Below, in pieces: positions 55,319-63,480 of a stretch of DNA of 64,000 nt. The notes beneath the pieces are model-generated. The model saw only the letters and a program-made list of their open reading frames with translations, ran no database searches and was not told the DNA's origin. Numbering within the stretch: the stretch's first letter is position 1; every line of letters starts with the position of its first letter. The stretch covers positions 4,898,001 through 4,962,000 of the forward strand of contig NZ_CP114065.1 of NCBI RefSeq assembly GCF_027627575.1, given 5' to 3'. Made by a program: the position numbers and the translations under genes. Source of the DNA: Kribbella sp. CA-293567. GTDB taxonomy: Bacteria; Actinomycetota; Actinomycetes; Propionibacteriales; Kribbellaceae.

Positions 55319-56743
55319 ATGTTTTCCAGCGCTGAAGAGCTGCTCACCTACGTCAAGGACGAGGGTGTCGTATTCATCGATGTCCGGTTCTGTGACCTGC
55401 CGGGCACCATGCAGCACTTCACCGTCCCGGTCGGATCGTTCGGTCCGGAGGTCTTCGAGGACGGTCTCCAGTTCGACGGTTCGTCGATCCGGGGCTTCCA
55501 GCAGATCCACGAGTCGGACATGTCGTTGCTGCCCGACCCGACCACGGCGTACCTGGACCCGTTCCGCCCGGACAAGACGCTGATCGTCAACTTCTTCGTG
55601 CACGACCCGCTGACCGGCGAGGCCTACTCCCGTGACCCGCGCAACATCGCGCGCAAGGCGCAGGAGTACCTGAAGTCGACCGGCATCGCCGACACCGCGT
55701 TCTTCGCGCCGGAGGCCGAGTTCTACGTCTTCGACGACGTGCGGTTCGAGACGAAGCAGAACGAGAGCTACTACCACATCGACTCCGTCGCCGGCGCCTG
55801 GAACACCGGCCGGGTCGAAGAGGGCGGTAACCGCGGCTACAAGGTCCGCTACAAGGGTGGCTACTTCCCCGCGCCGCCGGTCGACCACTTCGCTGACCTG
55901 CGCAACGACATGACCAAGCACCTCGAGGCCAGCGGCCTGATCGTCGAGCGCGCGCACCACGAGGTCGGCACCGCCGGCCAGGCCGAGATCAACTACCGCT
56001 TCGACACGCTGCTGACCGCGGCCGACGACGCGATGAAGTTCAAGTACATCATCAAGAACACCGCCTGGGAGGCCGGCAAGACCGCGACCTTCATGCCGAA
56101 GCCGATCTTCGGTGACAACGGCTCGGGCATGCACTGCCACCAGTCGCTGTGGAGCGGCGGCCAGCCGCTGTTCTACGACGAGTCCGGCTACGGCGGCCTG
56201 TCGGACGTGGCCCGCTGGTACATCGGCGGCCTGCTCAAGCACGCCCCGTCGCTGCTCGCCTTCACCAACCCGACGGTGAACTCCTACCACCGCCTGGTCC
56301 CGGGCTACGAGGCGCCGGTCAACCTGGTCTACTCGTCCCGCAACCGTTCGGCCTGCATCCGGATCCCGATCACCGGCTCCAACCCCAAGGCCAAGCGCGT
56401 CGAGTTCCGCTGCCCCGACCCGTCCGCCAACCCGTACCTGGCCTTCGCGGCCCAGCTGCTGGCCGGCATCGACGGCATCCGCAACAAGATCGAGCCCGCG
56501 GACCCGATCGACAAGGACCTGTACGAGCTGCCCCCCGAGGAGCACGCCTCGGTCCAGCAGGTCCCCACCTCGCTCTCGGCCGTGATCGACGCCCTGGAAG
56601 CCGACCACGACTTCCTGCTCGAAGGCGGCGTCTTCACCTCGGACCTGATCGAGACCTGGATCGAGTTCAAGCGCGAGAACGAGATCCTCCCGATCCAGCT
56701 CCGCCCGCACCCGCACGAGTTCGAGCTGTACTACGACGTGTAG
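55319..56743 (+). CDS. glnA: Type I glutamine synthetase
   Basis: The 474-residue enzyme forms glutamine from glutamate, ammonia and ATP and is the main nitrogen-assimilation step. Family segments are F-D-G-S-S-I-R-G-F, A-P-E-A-E-F-Y-V-F-D (metal ligands), G-S-G-M-H-C-H-Q-S, N-P-T-V-N-S-Y-H-R-L-V-P-G and R-N-R-S-A-C-I-R-I-P. The adenylylation site is present as Tyr402 in K-D-L-Y-E-L-P-P-E-E, so GlnE-type control of activity is expected. A GAGGAG site precedes the ATG. GlnR box upstream and a very strong terminator downstream. Confidence 0.97.
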   Translation: MFSSAEELLTYVKDEGVVFIDVRFCDLPGTMQHFTVPVGSFGPEVFEDGLQFDGSSIRGFQQIHESDMSLLPDPTTAYLDPFRPDKTLIVNFFVHDPLTGEAYSRDPRNIARKAQEYLKSTGIADTAFFAPEAEFYVFDDVRFETKQNESYYHIDSVAGAWNTGRVEEGGNRGYKVRYKGGYFPAPPVDHFADLRNDMTKHLEASGLIVERAHHEVGTAGQAEINYRFDTLLTAADDAMKFKYIIKNTAWEAGKTATFMPKPIFGDNGSGMHCHQSLWSGGQPLFYDESGYGGLSDVARWYIGGLLKHAPSLLAFTNPTVNSYHRLVPGYEAPVNLVYSSRNRSACIRIPITGSNPKAKRVEFRCPDPSANPYLAFAAQLLAGIDGIRNKIEPADPIDKDLYELPPEEHASVQQVPTSLSAVIDALEADHDFLLEGGVFTSDLIETWIEFKRENEILPIQLRPHPHEFELYYDV

Positions 56744-56759
56744 GCCCACGTTCTAAATA

Positions 56760-56801
56760 GACAAGGGCCGCTAACCACCACAATGGTTAGCGGCCCTTGT
56801 C
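56760..56801 (+). terminator. glnA terminator
   Basis: GACAAGGGCCGCTAACCA (56760-56777) pairs perfectly over 18 bp with TGGTTAGCGGCCCTTGTC (56784-56801) around a 6-nt loop, 16 nt after the stop. No long T-run, but the stem is very stable. Confidence 0.85.
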
Positions 56802-56899
56802 GTGCGTTCCCCCTCCCGTGGCCCCAGCCACTGAGACCGCTTCCAAGAGTTCCCTGAGTACTGCGACCGCCCGCGCCGCAGCTGAGGCGCCGGCTCACA

Positions 56900-56919
56900 G
56901 AGTTCTCCCAGGAGTTCTC
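56900..56919. promoter_or_regulatory. Direct repeats GAGTTCTC, candidate OmpR-type regulator site
   Basis: GAGTTCTC occurs at 56900-56907 and 56912-56919, 12 bp apart (about one helical turn), with a related GAGTTCCC at 56847-56854. OmpR-type regulators bind such tandem half-sites. The repeats end 35 bp before the ABC ATPase gene whose operon is followed by an OmpR-type two-component pair. Confidence 0.45.
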
Positions 56920-56954
56920 AGAAGCCGGTCAGCTCGGCCGGACAGGCTTCGGGC

Positions 56955-57869
56955 ATGACGACGATCGAAGTACGCGAACTGACCAAGCGGTACGGGTCCG
57001 AGCTGGTGGTGGACGACTTGTCGTTCACCGTGGAGCCGGGCCGGGTGACCGGCTTCCTCGGGCCCAACGGTGCCGGGAAGTCGACGACGATGCGGATGAT
57101 CCTGGGTCTGGCCACGCCCACCCACGGTTCGGTGCGGGTGGGCGGTTCGGAGTACGGCCGGCTGCCGGTACCGCTGACCGAGGTGGGCGCGTTGCTCGAC
57201 GCCGGAGCGCTGCACCCCGGGCGGCGGGCCGAAGATCACCTGCTCGCCATCGCGCAGAGCAACGGCATCGGGCGCAGGCGAGTGGCCGAGGTACTGGGGA
57301 TGGTGGGACTGGAGAAGGTGGCCCGCCGGCGAGCAGGGGACTTCTCGCTCGGCATGCGTCAGCGACTCGGTATCGCGGCCGCGCTGCTGGGCGACCCGCA
57401 GGTCCTCATCTTCGACGAGCCGGTGAACGGGCTCGACCCGGAGGGGATCCGGTGGATCCGGGACTTCATGCGGGAGCTGGCCGCCGAGGGGCGCTCGGTG
57501 TTGTGCTCGAGCCACCTGATGAGCGAGATGGCGCTCACCGCCGACCAGCTGGTCGTCATCGGCCGGGGCAGGCTCATCGCCGACACCAGCATGAGCGAGT
57601 TCACCCGCTCGAGGGGCGAGGGCACCGTGCTCGTCCGGGGGGAACACGGCGACGAACTGGCGCGCCACCTCACCACCGCAGGCGGCGCAGTACGGCGAGG
57701 TGTCGAGCGATCGCTCGTCGTGTCCGGTCTGGGCCCCGCCGAGATCGGGAAGCTGGCCTTCTTCCATGGCATCGCGCTCCTCGAACTGACCCCGCAGGCG
57801 CCTTCGCTGGAAGAAGTCTTCATGGAGCTGACCCGGGACAGCGTCGAGTACGAGGGAGCAGCAGCATGA
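56955..57869 (+). CDS. ABC exporter ATP-binding protein (BcrA/drug-resistance type)
   Basis: The 304-residue ATPase has Walker A G-P-N-G-A-G-K-S-T, signature F-S-L-G-M-R-Q-R, Walker B L-I-F-D-E-P-V-N-G-L-D and switch His in S-S-H-L-M-S-E-M. The F-S-L-G-M-R-Q-R variant and the ~95-residue C-terminal domain are typical of antibiotic-exporting or bacitracin-type transporters (BcrA/DrrA group). It overlaps the permease gene by ATGA. Substrate unknown. Confidence 0.92.
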   Translation: MTTIEVRELTKRYGSELVVDDLSFTVEPGRVTGFLGPNGAGKSTTMRMILGLATPTHGSVRVGGSEYGRLPVPLTEVGALLDAGALHPGRRAEDHLLAIAQSNGIGRRRVAEVLGMVGLEKVARRRAGDFSLGMRQRLGIAAALLGDPQVLIFDEPVNGLDPEGIRWIRDFMRELAAEGRSVLCSSHLMSEMALTADQLVVIGRGRLIADTSMSEFTRSRGEGTVLVRGEHGDELARHLTTAGGAVRRGVERSLVVSGLGPAEIGKLAFFHGIALLELTPQAPSLEEVFMELTRDSVEYEGAAA

Positions 57870-58663
57870 CTACCACCCGGACCAGCGTGCACTTCTCCGA
57901 CCTCCTCCGTTCGGAGTGGACCAAGTTCCGCAGTCTGCGCTCGACCTGGTGGGCACTGCTGGCCATGGTGGTGCTCAGCACCGGAGTCAGCCTTCTGGTC
58001 GGCAGCAGCGCCGGCGCGCAGTACGGCGAACTCAGTCCCGCGGAGCGGCTGACCTGGGACCCGACCGCCCTGTCGCTGAACAGCTTCTTCCTCGGCCAGT
58101 TGTGCATCAGCGTGCTCGGCATCCTCGTGGTCACCTCCGAGTACGCCACCGGCATGATCCGTACGTCGCTGGCCGCGATGCCCCGGCGAGGAACGTTGCT
58201 GGCGGCAAAGACTCTGGTGTTCGCCGGGGTCGCGCTGGTGGCCGGGCAGCTGACCACCTTCCTGGCCTTCCTCGCCGGACAGGCGATGATCGGGCGCTCC
58301 GGCGAAGTGCCTCAGGCGTCGCTGGGCGACCCCGGTGTGCTGGTGGCGGTGACCGGTACTGGGCTCTACCTGGCCGCGATCGGCCTCCTGGCGGTGGCGT
58401 TGGGGACCCTGACCCGGGCTACGGCGGGTGGGCTGGCCGTCATCGTCGGCGTCACGCTACTGGTGCCCGCGTTCGGTTCCACTCTCCCCTCCTGGGCACA
58501 GAAGGCTTTCCAGTACTGGCCTTCGCTCGGCGGCCCCGAGGTGCGGAATCTCCATCCCACGGCGGAGTACCCCGACGCCTGGCAGAATCTCGGCGGTATG
58601 ACTCTCGGGACAGCGGTCGTGCTGACGGTGGCCTTCGTCGCGTTCCGGCGGCGTGAGGTCTGA
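57866..58663 (+). CDS. ABC-2 type exporter permease
   Basis: The 265-residue protein begins L-L-R-S-E-W-T-K-F-R-S-L-R-S-T-W-W-A-L, the usual start of small DrrB/BcrB-like permeases of actinobacteria, and has six hydrophobic segments with V-V-T-S-E-Y-A-T-G-M-I-R-T-S-L between. It forms the membrane part of the exporter with the preceding ATPase. The two-component pair that follows 69 nt later probably regulates it. Confidence 0.9.
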   Translation: MTTTRTSVHFSDLLRSEWTKFRSLRSTWWALLAMVVLSTGVSLLVGSSAGAQYGELSPAERLTWDPTALSLNSFFLGQLCISVLGILVVTSEYATGMIRTSLAAMPRRGTLLAAKTLVFAGVALVAGQLTTFLAFLAGQAMIGRSGEVPQASLGDPGVLVAVTGTGLYLAAIGLLAVALGTLTRATAGGLAVIVGVTLLVPAFGSTLPSWAQKAFQYWPSLGGPEVRNLHPTAEYPDAWQNLGGMTLGTAVVLTVAFVAFRRREV

Positions 58664-58732
58664 CGGCCGTGATCGACGAGCACCCGTCCGTATCGTGGCT
58701 GGTATGACCACGGGGAAGCGGCAGGACAGCCC

Positions 58733-59425
58733 ATGACCGAGCGCCTGCTGGTGGTGGACGACGAGGACACCGTGCGGGAACTCCTGTCCGCGACGCTGCG
58801 CTTCGCCGGATTCGCCGTGACGTCGGCGGCGACCGGTGCCGAAGCCGTCGCCGCGGCGACCCGGGAGCCACCCGACCTGGTGTTGCTCGACGTGATGCTG
58901 CCCGATGTGGACGGATTCGAAGTCGTCCGGCAACTCCGCGAGCAACGCCTCGGCGGCACCGGCCCGGTGCCGGTCCTCTTCCTCACCGCTCGCGACCAAC
59001 AGGCCGACAAGGTCACCGGGCTGTCGCTCGGTGCCGACGACTACGTCACCAAGCCCTTCGACCTGGAGGAACTGATCGCCCGGATCCGCGCGATCCTGCG
59101 CCGTACCTCGGGTTCGACGACCGGCCTGCTGACGATAGGCGACCTCGAGCTCGACACGGACGGGCACCAGGTGACCCGGGCAGGCCTGCCAGTACGGCTG
59201 TCGGCCACCGAGTTCCGTCTTCTGCGCTACCTGATGCGGAACACCGGTCAAGTCGTCTCCAAGGCCCAGATCCTCGAACGGGTGTGGGCCTACGACTTCG
59301 GCGGCGACGCCAGCATCGTCGACACCTACATCTCCTATCTGCGCCGGAAGGTCGACACCACGGAGCCCAAGCTCATCCACACCGTGCATGGCGTCGGCTA
59401 TGTGATGCGTGAGCCACGTCGATGA
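58733..59425 (+). CDS. OmpR/PhoB-type response regulator
   Basis: The 230-residue protein has a receiver domain (acidic pair D9-D10, phospho-acceptor Asp53 in L-L-D-V-M-L-P, Thr in F-L-T-A-R-D, Lys in V-T-K-P-F-D) and a winged helix (about 128-228; S-A-T-E-F-R-L-L-R-Y-L, V-D-T-Y-I-S-Y-L-R-R-K-V-D). The sequence R-D-Q-Q-A-D-K-V-T-G-L is like TcrA/PrrA-type regulators. Overlaps the kinase gene by ATGA. Likely binds the direct repeats upstream of the exporter operon. Confidence 0.94.
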   Translation: MTERLLVVDDEDTVRELLSATLRFAGFAVTSAATGAEAVAAATREPPDLVLLDVMLPDVDGFEVVRQLREQRLGGTGPVPVLFLTARDQQADKVTGLSLGADDYVTKPFDLEELIARIRAILRRTSGSTTGLLTIGDLELDTDGHQVTRAGLPVRLSATEFRLLRYLMRNTGQVVSKAQILERVWAYDFGGDASIVDTYISYLRRKVDTTEPKLIHTVHGVGYVMREPRR

Positions 59426-60864
59426 AGCGGCTGTCGCTGCGCGTGCGGCTGTTGCTGATCACCCTCGCCCTGCTGCTGGCCGGGCTCGGCGCCGGCAGCG
59501 TGATCGTCGCGACGCTGCTGCAGACCCATCTGCAGCAGCGAATGGACTCGGAGTTGCGTTCCGTCGGGGAGCTCCTCCGGCTCTCCCCGATCTCCGCCGA
59601 TCCCCGGCCGGGCGAGCTGGATGCCCAGCGCCTCGCCCTGGGCCTCGAGCTGTTCGGCAGTCCGTACTTCGTCTTCCTCGATCCACAGGGAAACGTGACC
59701 TCGGAGGTGCACTCCCCCAGGATCCCGACCGATCAACTGCCCGGGCTGGAACGCCTGCGGCGTGTTCAACCGAACGGGCCGGTGGTCTCGATCCCGACAG
59801 CTGACGGCTCGTGGCGTGCCGTCGCCCTGGAGCGTCCCGGGCAAGGCGGGCTTCTCGTGGTGGCTGGCTCGTTCGCCGAGGCGGATGCCACTGTCGCCCG
59901 GGTCCGGACCAGCAGCCTGGTCGCCGGCGCGGCGCTGCTCGTAGTACTCACGGTCGCCGGTTGGTTCGCCGTCAACGGCGGGCTGCGGCCGCTGCGCCGG
60001 ATCGAACACACGGCCGCGGCCATCGCGGCCGGCGACCTGTCCCGCCGGGTGCCCGAACTGGCCGCGCCCACGACGGAGATCGGCCGCCTGTCGATCTCGC
60101 TGAACACGATGCTGGGTCAACTGGAACGCGCCTTCGCCGACCGGGCCGCGTCCGAGGCGCGGATGCGGACGTTCGTCTCCGACGTCAGCCACGAACTGCG
60201 AACCCCGCTGTTCGGCATCAAGGGTTCCACCGAGCTGTACCGGATGGGCGCCTTGCCTCACCGTGCCGACGTCGACGCCACGATGCAACGGATCGACCGA
60301 GAAGCCAGCCGGCTCGCCATCCTGACCGAGGACCTCCTGCTCCTCGCCCAGCTCGACGAGGCGCCCGGCGGACAGCTCGACCCGGCTCCCCTGGATCTGC
60401 GCACCCTCGCCAACGACGCCCGCCACGACCTGCGCGCTCTCGACCCCTCCCGACCGGTCGAACTCACCGGTCCCGGCGGCGGCCCACCCGGACCGGCCCC
60501 CATGAACGGCGACGAGGCCCGCCTGCGCCAGGTCGTCACCAACCTGGTGGGCAACGCCGTGGCCCACACTCCGCCCGGTACCGCGGTCCGCATCGGCGTC
60601 GGCACGATCGGAGATCGGGCGATCCTGGAGATCGCCGACGCGGGACCGGGGATGACCGCCGAGCTGGCCGGACGAGCCTTCGATCGCTTCTACCGGGCCG
60701 ACCGCTCCCGGGACCGCTCGGGTGGAGCCAACGCGGGCCTCGGACTGGCCATCGCTCGCTCGCTGACTCAGGCCCATCACGGCGAGATCGAGCTGGAAAC
60801 GTCCGTGGGTAACGGCGCCCGCTTCCGGTTGACGTTCCCCTGTCTGCCGGCTGAGACGGCCTAA
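59422..60864 (+). CDS. Sensor histidine kinase with HAMP domain
   Basis: The 480-residue protein has an N-terminal membrane helix (about 8-32), an external sensor of about 130 residues, a second helix (about 166-187), HAMP (about 188-240), HisKA with phospho-acceptor His257 (S-D-V-S-H-E-L-R-T-P-L) and HATPase_c (N-L-V-G-N-A-V-A-H, D-A-G-P-G-M, F-D-R-F-Y-R-A-D, G-L-G-L-A-I). Standard orthodox kinase of the TcrY/PrrB type, paired with the preceding regulator. The external signal is unknown; linkage to an exporter suggests a membrane-active compound. Confidence 0.94.
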   Translation: MKRLSLRVRLLLITLALLLAGLGAGSVIVATLLQTHLQQRMDSELRSVGELLRLSPISADPRPGELDAQRLALGLELFGSPYFVFLDPQGNVTSEVHSPRIPTDQLPGLERLRRVQPNGPVVSIPTADGSWRAVALERPGQGGLLVVAGSFAEADATVARVRTSSLVAGAALLVVLTVAGWFAVNGGLRPLRRIEHTAAAIAAGDLSRRVPELAAPTTEIGRLSISLNTMLGQLERAFADRAASEARMRTFVSDVSHELRTPLFGIKGSTELYRMGALPHRADVDATMQRIDREASRLAILTEDLLLLAQLDEAPGGQLDPAPLDLRTLANDARHDLRALDPSRPVELTGPGGGPPGPAPMNGDEARLRQVVTNLVGNAVAHTPPGTAVRIGVGTIGDRAILEIADAGPGMTAELAGRAFDRFYRADRSRDRSGGANAGLGLAIARSLTQAHHGEIELETSVGNGARFRLTFPCLPAETA

Positions 60865-60884
60865 GTGCAGTAAGTTCGTCGGAA

Positions 60885-60890
60885 TAGACT
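60885..60890 (+). promoter_or_regulatory. Candidate -10 (TAGACT) of the SsuD-like gene, leaderless
   Basis: TAGACT is followed by 7 nt and the ATG at 60898. No ribosome site precedes the ATG. Confidence 0.45.
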
Positions 60891-60897
60891 TCTTTTC

Positions 60898-61959
60898 ATG
60901 AGTCCTGAGCTTCTCTGGTACATCCCCAATCAGATCGAGCCCGGTCATCGTGGTGACGACACCGGGGCCGGGCACAACAGCCTCGGGCGTCTGACCGAGT
61001 TGGCGCGACTGACGGAGAATCACGGGTGGGGTGGTGCGCTGCTCGGGACAGGATGGGGCCGGCCCGACACCTTCACGGTCGCGACGGCTCTCGCGGCGCG
61101 GACGACCACGTTCCAGCCGTTGGTGGCGATCCGGCCCGGGTACTGGCACCCGGCACACTTCGCGTCGGCGTCGACGACGCTGGATCAGTTGTCGGGCGGG
61201 CGGCTGCTGGTCAACATCGTGTCGGGGCAGGACAACCTGGCGGCGTACGGGGACAGCGAAGGCGAGCAAGCGCAGCGGTACGGGCGGACCAAGGAGTTCC
61301 TGCAGCTCGTACGGCGGTTGTGGACCGAGGAGGATGTCACCTTCACCGGCGAGCACTTCAGCGTGACTGGGTCGACGGTCGCCACCAGGCCGGTCGCCCG
61401 GGAAGGGCGACCACACCCGCGCCTGTACTTCGGTGGCGCGTCGCCTGCCGCCGAGCGGGTTGCTGCGACCGACGCCGATGTGCAGCTTTTCTGGGGTGAG
61501 CCGCTCGACGGTATCGCCGAGCGCATCGACCGGCTGAAGAGCCTGACCGCCGAACTGGGGCGTGAGCACGCGCCGCTCGAGTTCGGGCTGCGGATCACCA
61601 CACTGGTCCGCGACACCACCGAGGAGGCGTGGGCCGACGCAGAGGCGAGAGTCGCCACGATGGCCGAGTCCACCACGTATCGCGACGAGCGCCGCTTCAA
61701 GGCGGTCGGCCAGCAGCGCCTGCTGGAGCTGGCCGGGCGCGGCGACGTACTGGATGACATCCTCTACACCGCGCCGGGTAAGTACGGCGGAGGCGGCGCC
61801 GGCACCACCTGGCTGGTCGGCTCCGCCCAGGACGTCGCCAAGGCGCTCCGCAAGTACCAGGACCTCGGCATCACGCACTTCATTCTCAGCGACACCCCGT
61901 ACCGCGAAGAGATCATCCGGGTCGGCGACCAACTGCTCCCGCTGCTGACTGGCAGTTGA
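60898..61959 (+). CDS. LLM-class flavin-dependent monooxygenase (SsuD/alkanesulfonate type)
   Basis: The 353-residue protein is a bacterial luciferase-like TIM barrel. Start L-W-Y-I-P-N-Q-I, T-A-L-A-A-R-T-T-T-F-Q-P-L-V-A-I-R-P-G and L-D-Q-L-S-G-G-R-L-L-V-N-I-V-S-G are the flavin-binding and SsuD-like segments; Y-F-G-G-A-S-P-A-A and H-F-I-L-S-D-T-P-Y follow near the end. SsuD releases sulfite from alkanesulfonates with FMNH2 and oxygen. No ssu transporter or flavin reductase gene is adjacent, so the substrate is open. Confidence 0.9.
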   Translation: MSPELLWYIPNQIEPGHRGDDTGAGHNSLGRLTELARLTENHGWGGALLGTGWGRPDTFTVATALAARTTTFQPLVAIRPGYWHPAHFASASTTLDQLSGGRLLVNIVSGQDNLAAYGDSEGEQAQRYGRTKEFLQLVRRLWTEEDVTFTGEHFSVTGSTVATRPVAREGRPHPRLYFGGASPAAERVAATDADVQLFWGEPLDGIAERIDRLKSLTAELGREHAPLEFGLRITTLVRDTTEEAWADAEARVATMAESTTYRDERRFKAVGQQRLLELAGRGDVLDDILYTAPGKYGGGGAGTTWLVGSAQDVAKALRKYQDLGITHFILSDTPYREEIIRVGDQLLPLLTGS

Positions 61960-62166
61960 CGGTCGGTCGCGGTGGGGTGATGCGAAGACGCAATACAGCT
62001 CGACTGGAAGGGTGCTGGGTGGGTAGGTTCCTGAGGGCTTCGCGGGGATCGGGTGCGTTCGGTTGAAACGCGGAGTACGGTGGATTTCACCGAAAGTAGG
62101 GGAACCGCCACTCCCTGTCGCCGGAGGGGTGGGACTCGCGCTGCCAGCTGTCTTAAGGAGTCCCCG

Positions 62167-63201
62167 ATGGTCGACTACCTCCCACGTTCGGCGTGGGGTG
62201 CCCGCCCGCCGAGCTCCGGGCCCGGTCAACTCGTCGCCTCGCGGGTGCGTGGCGTCGCGGTGCACTGGCCCGGTACCGGATCCACCCGCCCCATTCACAG
62301 CAGGACAGCGGTCGCGTCCGCGTTGCGTGGCTGGCAGGCCTTCCACATGGACGACCGCGGCTGGTCCGATATCGCGTACCAGATCGCCGTCGACCAGGCC
62401 GGCCGCGCCTGGACCCTGCGTGGTCTCCGCACCCAGTCGGGGGCCAACGGCAACCTCACCGTGAACCAGCAGTACGGCGCGATCCTGCTGGTGCTGGTCA
62501 CCGGCGAGCAGCCGTCGAGCGCGATGAAGGCGACGGTCCGTGGAGTCGTCACCGACTTCCGCCGCGCTTTCCCCCGCGGTACGGCGATCCGGCCGCACTC
62601 CGCCGTACGCCCCGACGGAACCGACTGCCCAGGACCGGCCGCCCGCGCCGCGATCGCCCGCGGCGACTTCACCCCGAACAGCTCACCGGAGGACGACATG
62701 ACTCCCGCCCAGATGCAGGAACTGAAGAACTTCATCGAAGCCCGCACCCAGGCGTACGCCGTGTGGGTGCACCGGCAACTGGCCCGTCAGGTCGAACAGG
62801 TCGCGAAGGCCTACACCACCGACCTGAAGAACTTCGAGCGCCAGACCGACGCAGCCGACGCGGCCCGCGCCGCCGCTGCCGTCTGGGCAACCCAGCCGAG
62901 GCCGAACACGGACCCGAACCAGCCGACGGACCCGACGGACCCCACTGATCCCACCGATCCGACGGACCCGACCGATCCCACCGACCCGACCGATCCGACC
63001 GATCCGGTCGACCCGACGGATCCGGGCGATCCCACGGACCCGACCGACCCAGGCGATCCGACCGACCCGAACGACCCGATGGAGCCGGGTGACCCCACAG
63101 AGCCCGGCGATCCCACCGGCCCCCTGGACCCCGACGTCCCGCTCGACCCGTTCCCGCCGCTCCCGCCGGAAGAGCCCACCGAGCCCAAGCCGGAGAGCTA
63201 G
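62167..63201 (+). CDS. N-acetylmuramoyl-L-alanine amidase (PGRP-type) with Asp-Pro-Thr repeat tail and no signal peptide
   Basis: The ATG at 62167 follows TTAAGGAG; there is no signal peptide in the 344-residue protein. Residues 1-165 form the amidase domain with zinc ligands in A-V-H-W-P-G-T-G, and H-S-A-V-R-P-D-G-T-D-C-P-G at its end, cutting between N-acetylmuramate and L-alanine in peptidoglycan. A helical part (about 180-240, M-T-P-A-Q-M-Q-E-L-K-N) leads to a tail of tandem D-P-T units (about 252-303, more than ten in a row) and a Pro/Glu-rich end. The arrangement resembles phage endolysins or tail-associated lysins, but no phage genes are adjacent. Confidence 0.86.
   Translation: MVDYLPRSAWGARPPSSGPGQLVASRVRGVAVHWPGTGSTRPIHSRTAVASALRGWQAFHMDDRGWSDIAYQIAVDQAGRAWTLRGLRTQSGANGNLTVNQQYGAILLVLVTGEQPSSAMKATVRGVVTDFRRAFPRGTAIRPHSAVRPDGTDCPGPAARAAIARGDFTPNSSPEDDMTPAQMQELKNFIEARTQAYAVWVHRQLARQVEQVAKAYTTDLKNFERQTDAADAARAAAAVWATQPRPNTDPNQPTDPTDPTDPTDPTDPTDPTDPTDPTDPVDPTDPGDPTDPTDPGDPTDPNDPMEPGDPTEPGDPTGPLDPDVPLDPFPPLPPEEPTEPKPES
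62923..63075 (+). repeat. 9-bp coding repeats (Asp-Pro-Thr units) in the amidase gene
   Basis: About fifteen loosely repeated 9-bp units of type CCGACNGAY (Pro-Thr-Asp frame) code for the D-P-T tail of the amidase. The units differ mainly at third positions, so the repeat is under protein-level selection but may still vary in number. Confidence 0.8.
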
Positions 63202-63284
63202 CCAAAACCTCAGCTCCAACCGCTGACCACAACGGCGGCTCCATCGCCGAGGACCAGCGCGCAGTGCAGACGACAACGCCGAGG

Positions 63285-63456
63285 CTGGCGCCGCCGTGCC
63301 GACCTGGCGCCGCCGTCCCGACCTGGCGCCGCCGTGCCGACCTGGCGTCGCCGTGCCGACTTGGCGCCGCCGTGCCGAACCTGGTGTCGCCGTGCCGACT
63401 TGGCACCGCCGGGCCGAACCTGGTGTCGCCGTGCGACTTGGCGTCGCCGTCCCGAC
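63285..63456. repeat. Minisatellite with a 19-bp unit (about 9 copies)
   Basis: Nine head-to-tail units of 18-20 bp, consensus CTGGCGCCGCCGTGCCGAC, differ by single substitutions and 1-bp indels. The first four are almost identical. Because unit length is not a multiple of three and indels are tolerated, coding function is unlikely. Confidence 0.85.
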
Positions 63457-63480
63457 GTCCGCGTCGCGACGTCACCGTCC

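Noticed and set aside
61960..62166. c-di-AMP (ydaO-type) riboswitch before the amidase gene
   Set aside because: Cell-wall hydrolase genes of actinobacteria often have one, and a GGGGAACC-like stretch is present, but I could not find the two-fold conserved core or a consistent fold. A covariance-model search would decide.
59398..62598. Very long open frame on the minus strand opposite the kinase and SsuD-like genes
   Set aside because: It is antisense to two complete genes with clear families. The product is a low-complexity string without any domain; in this base composition antisense frames are often open.
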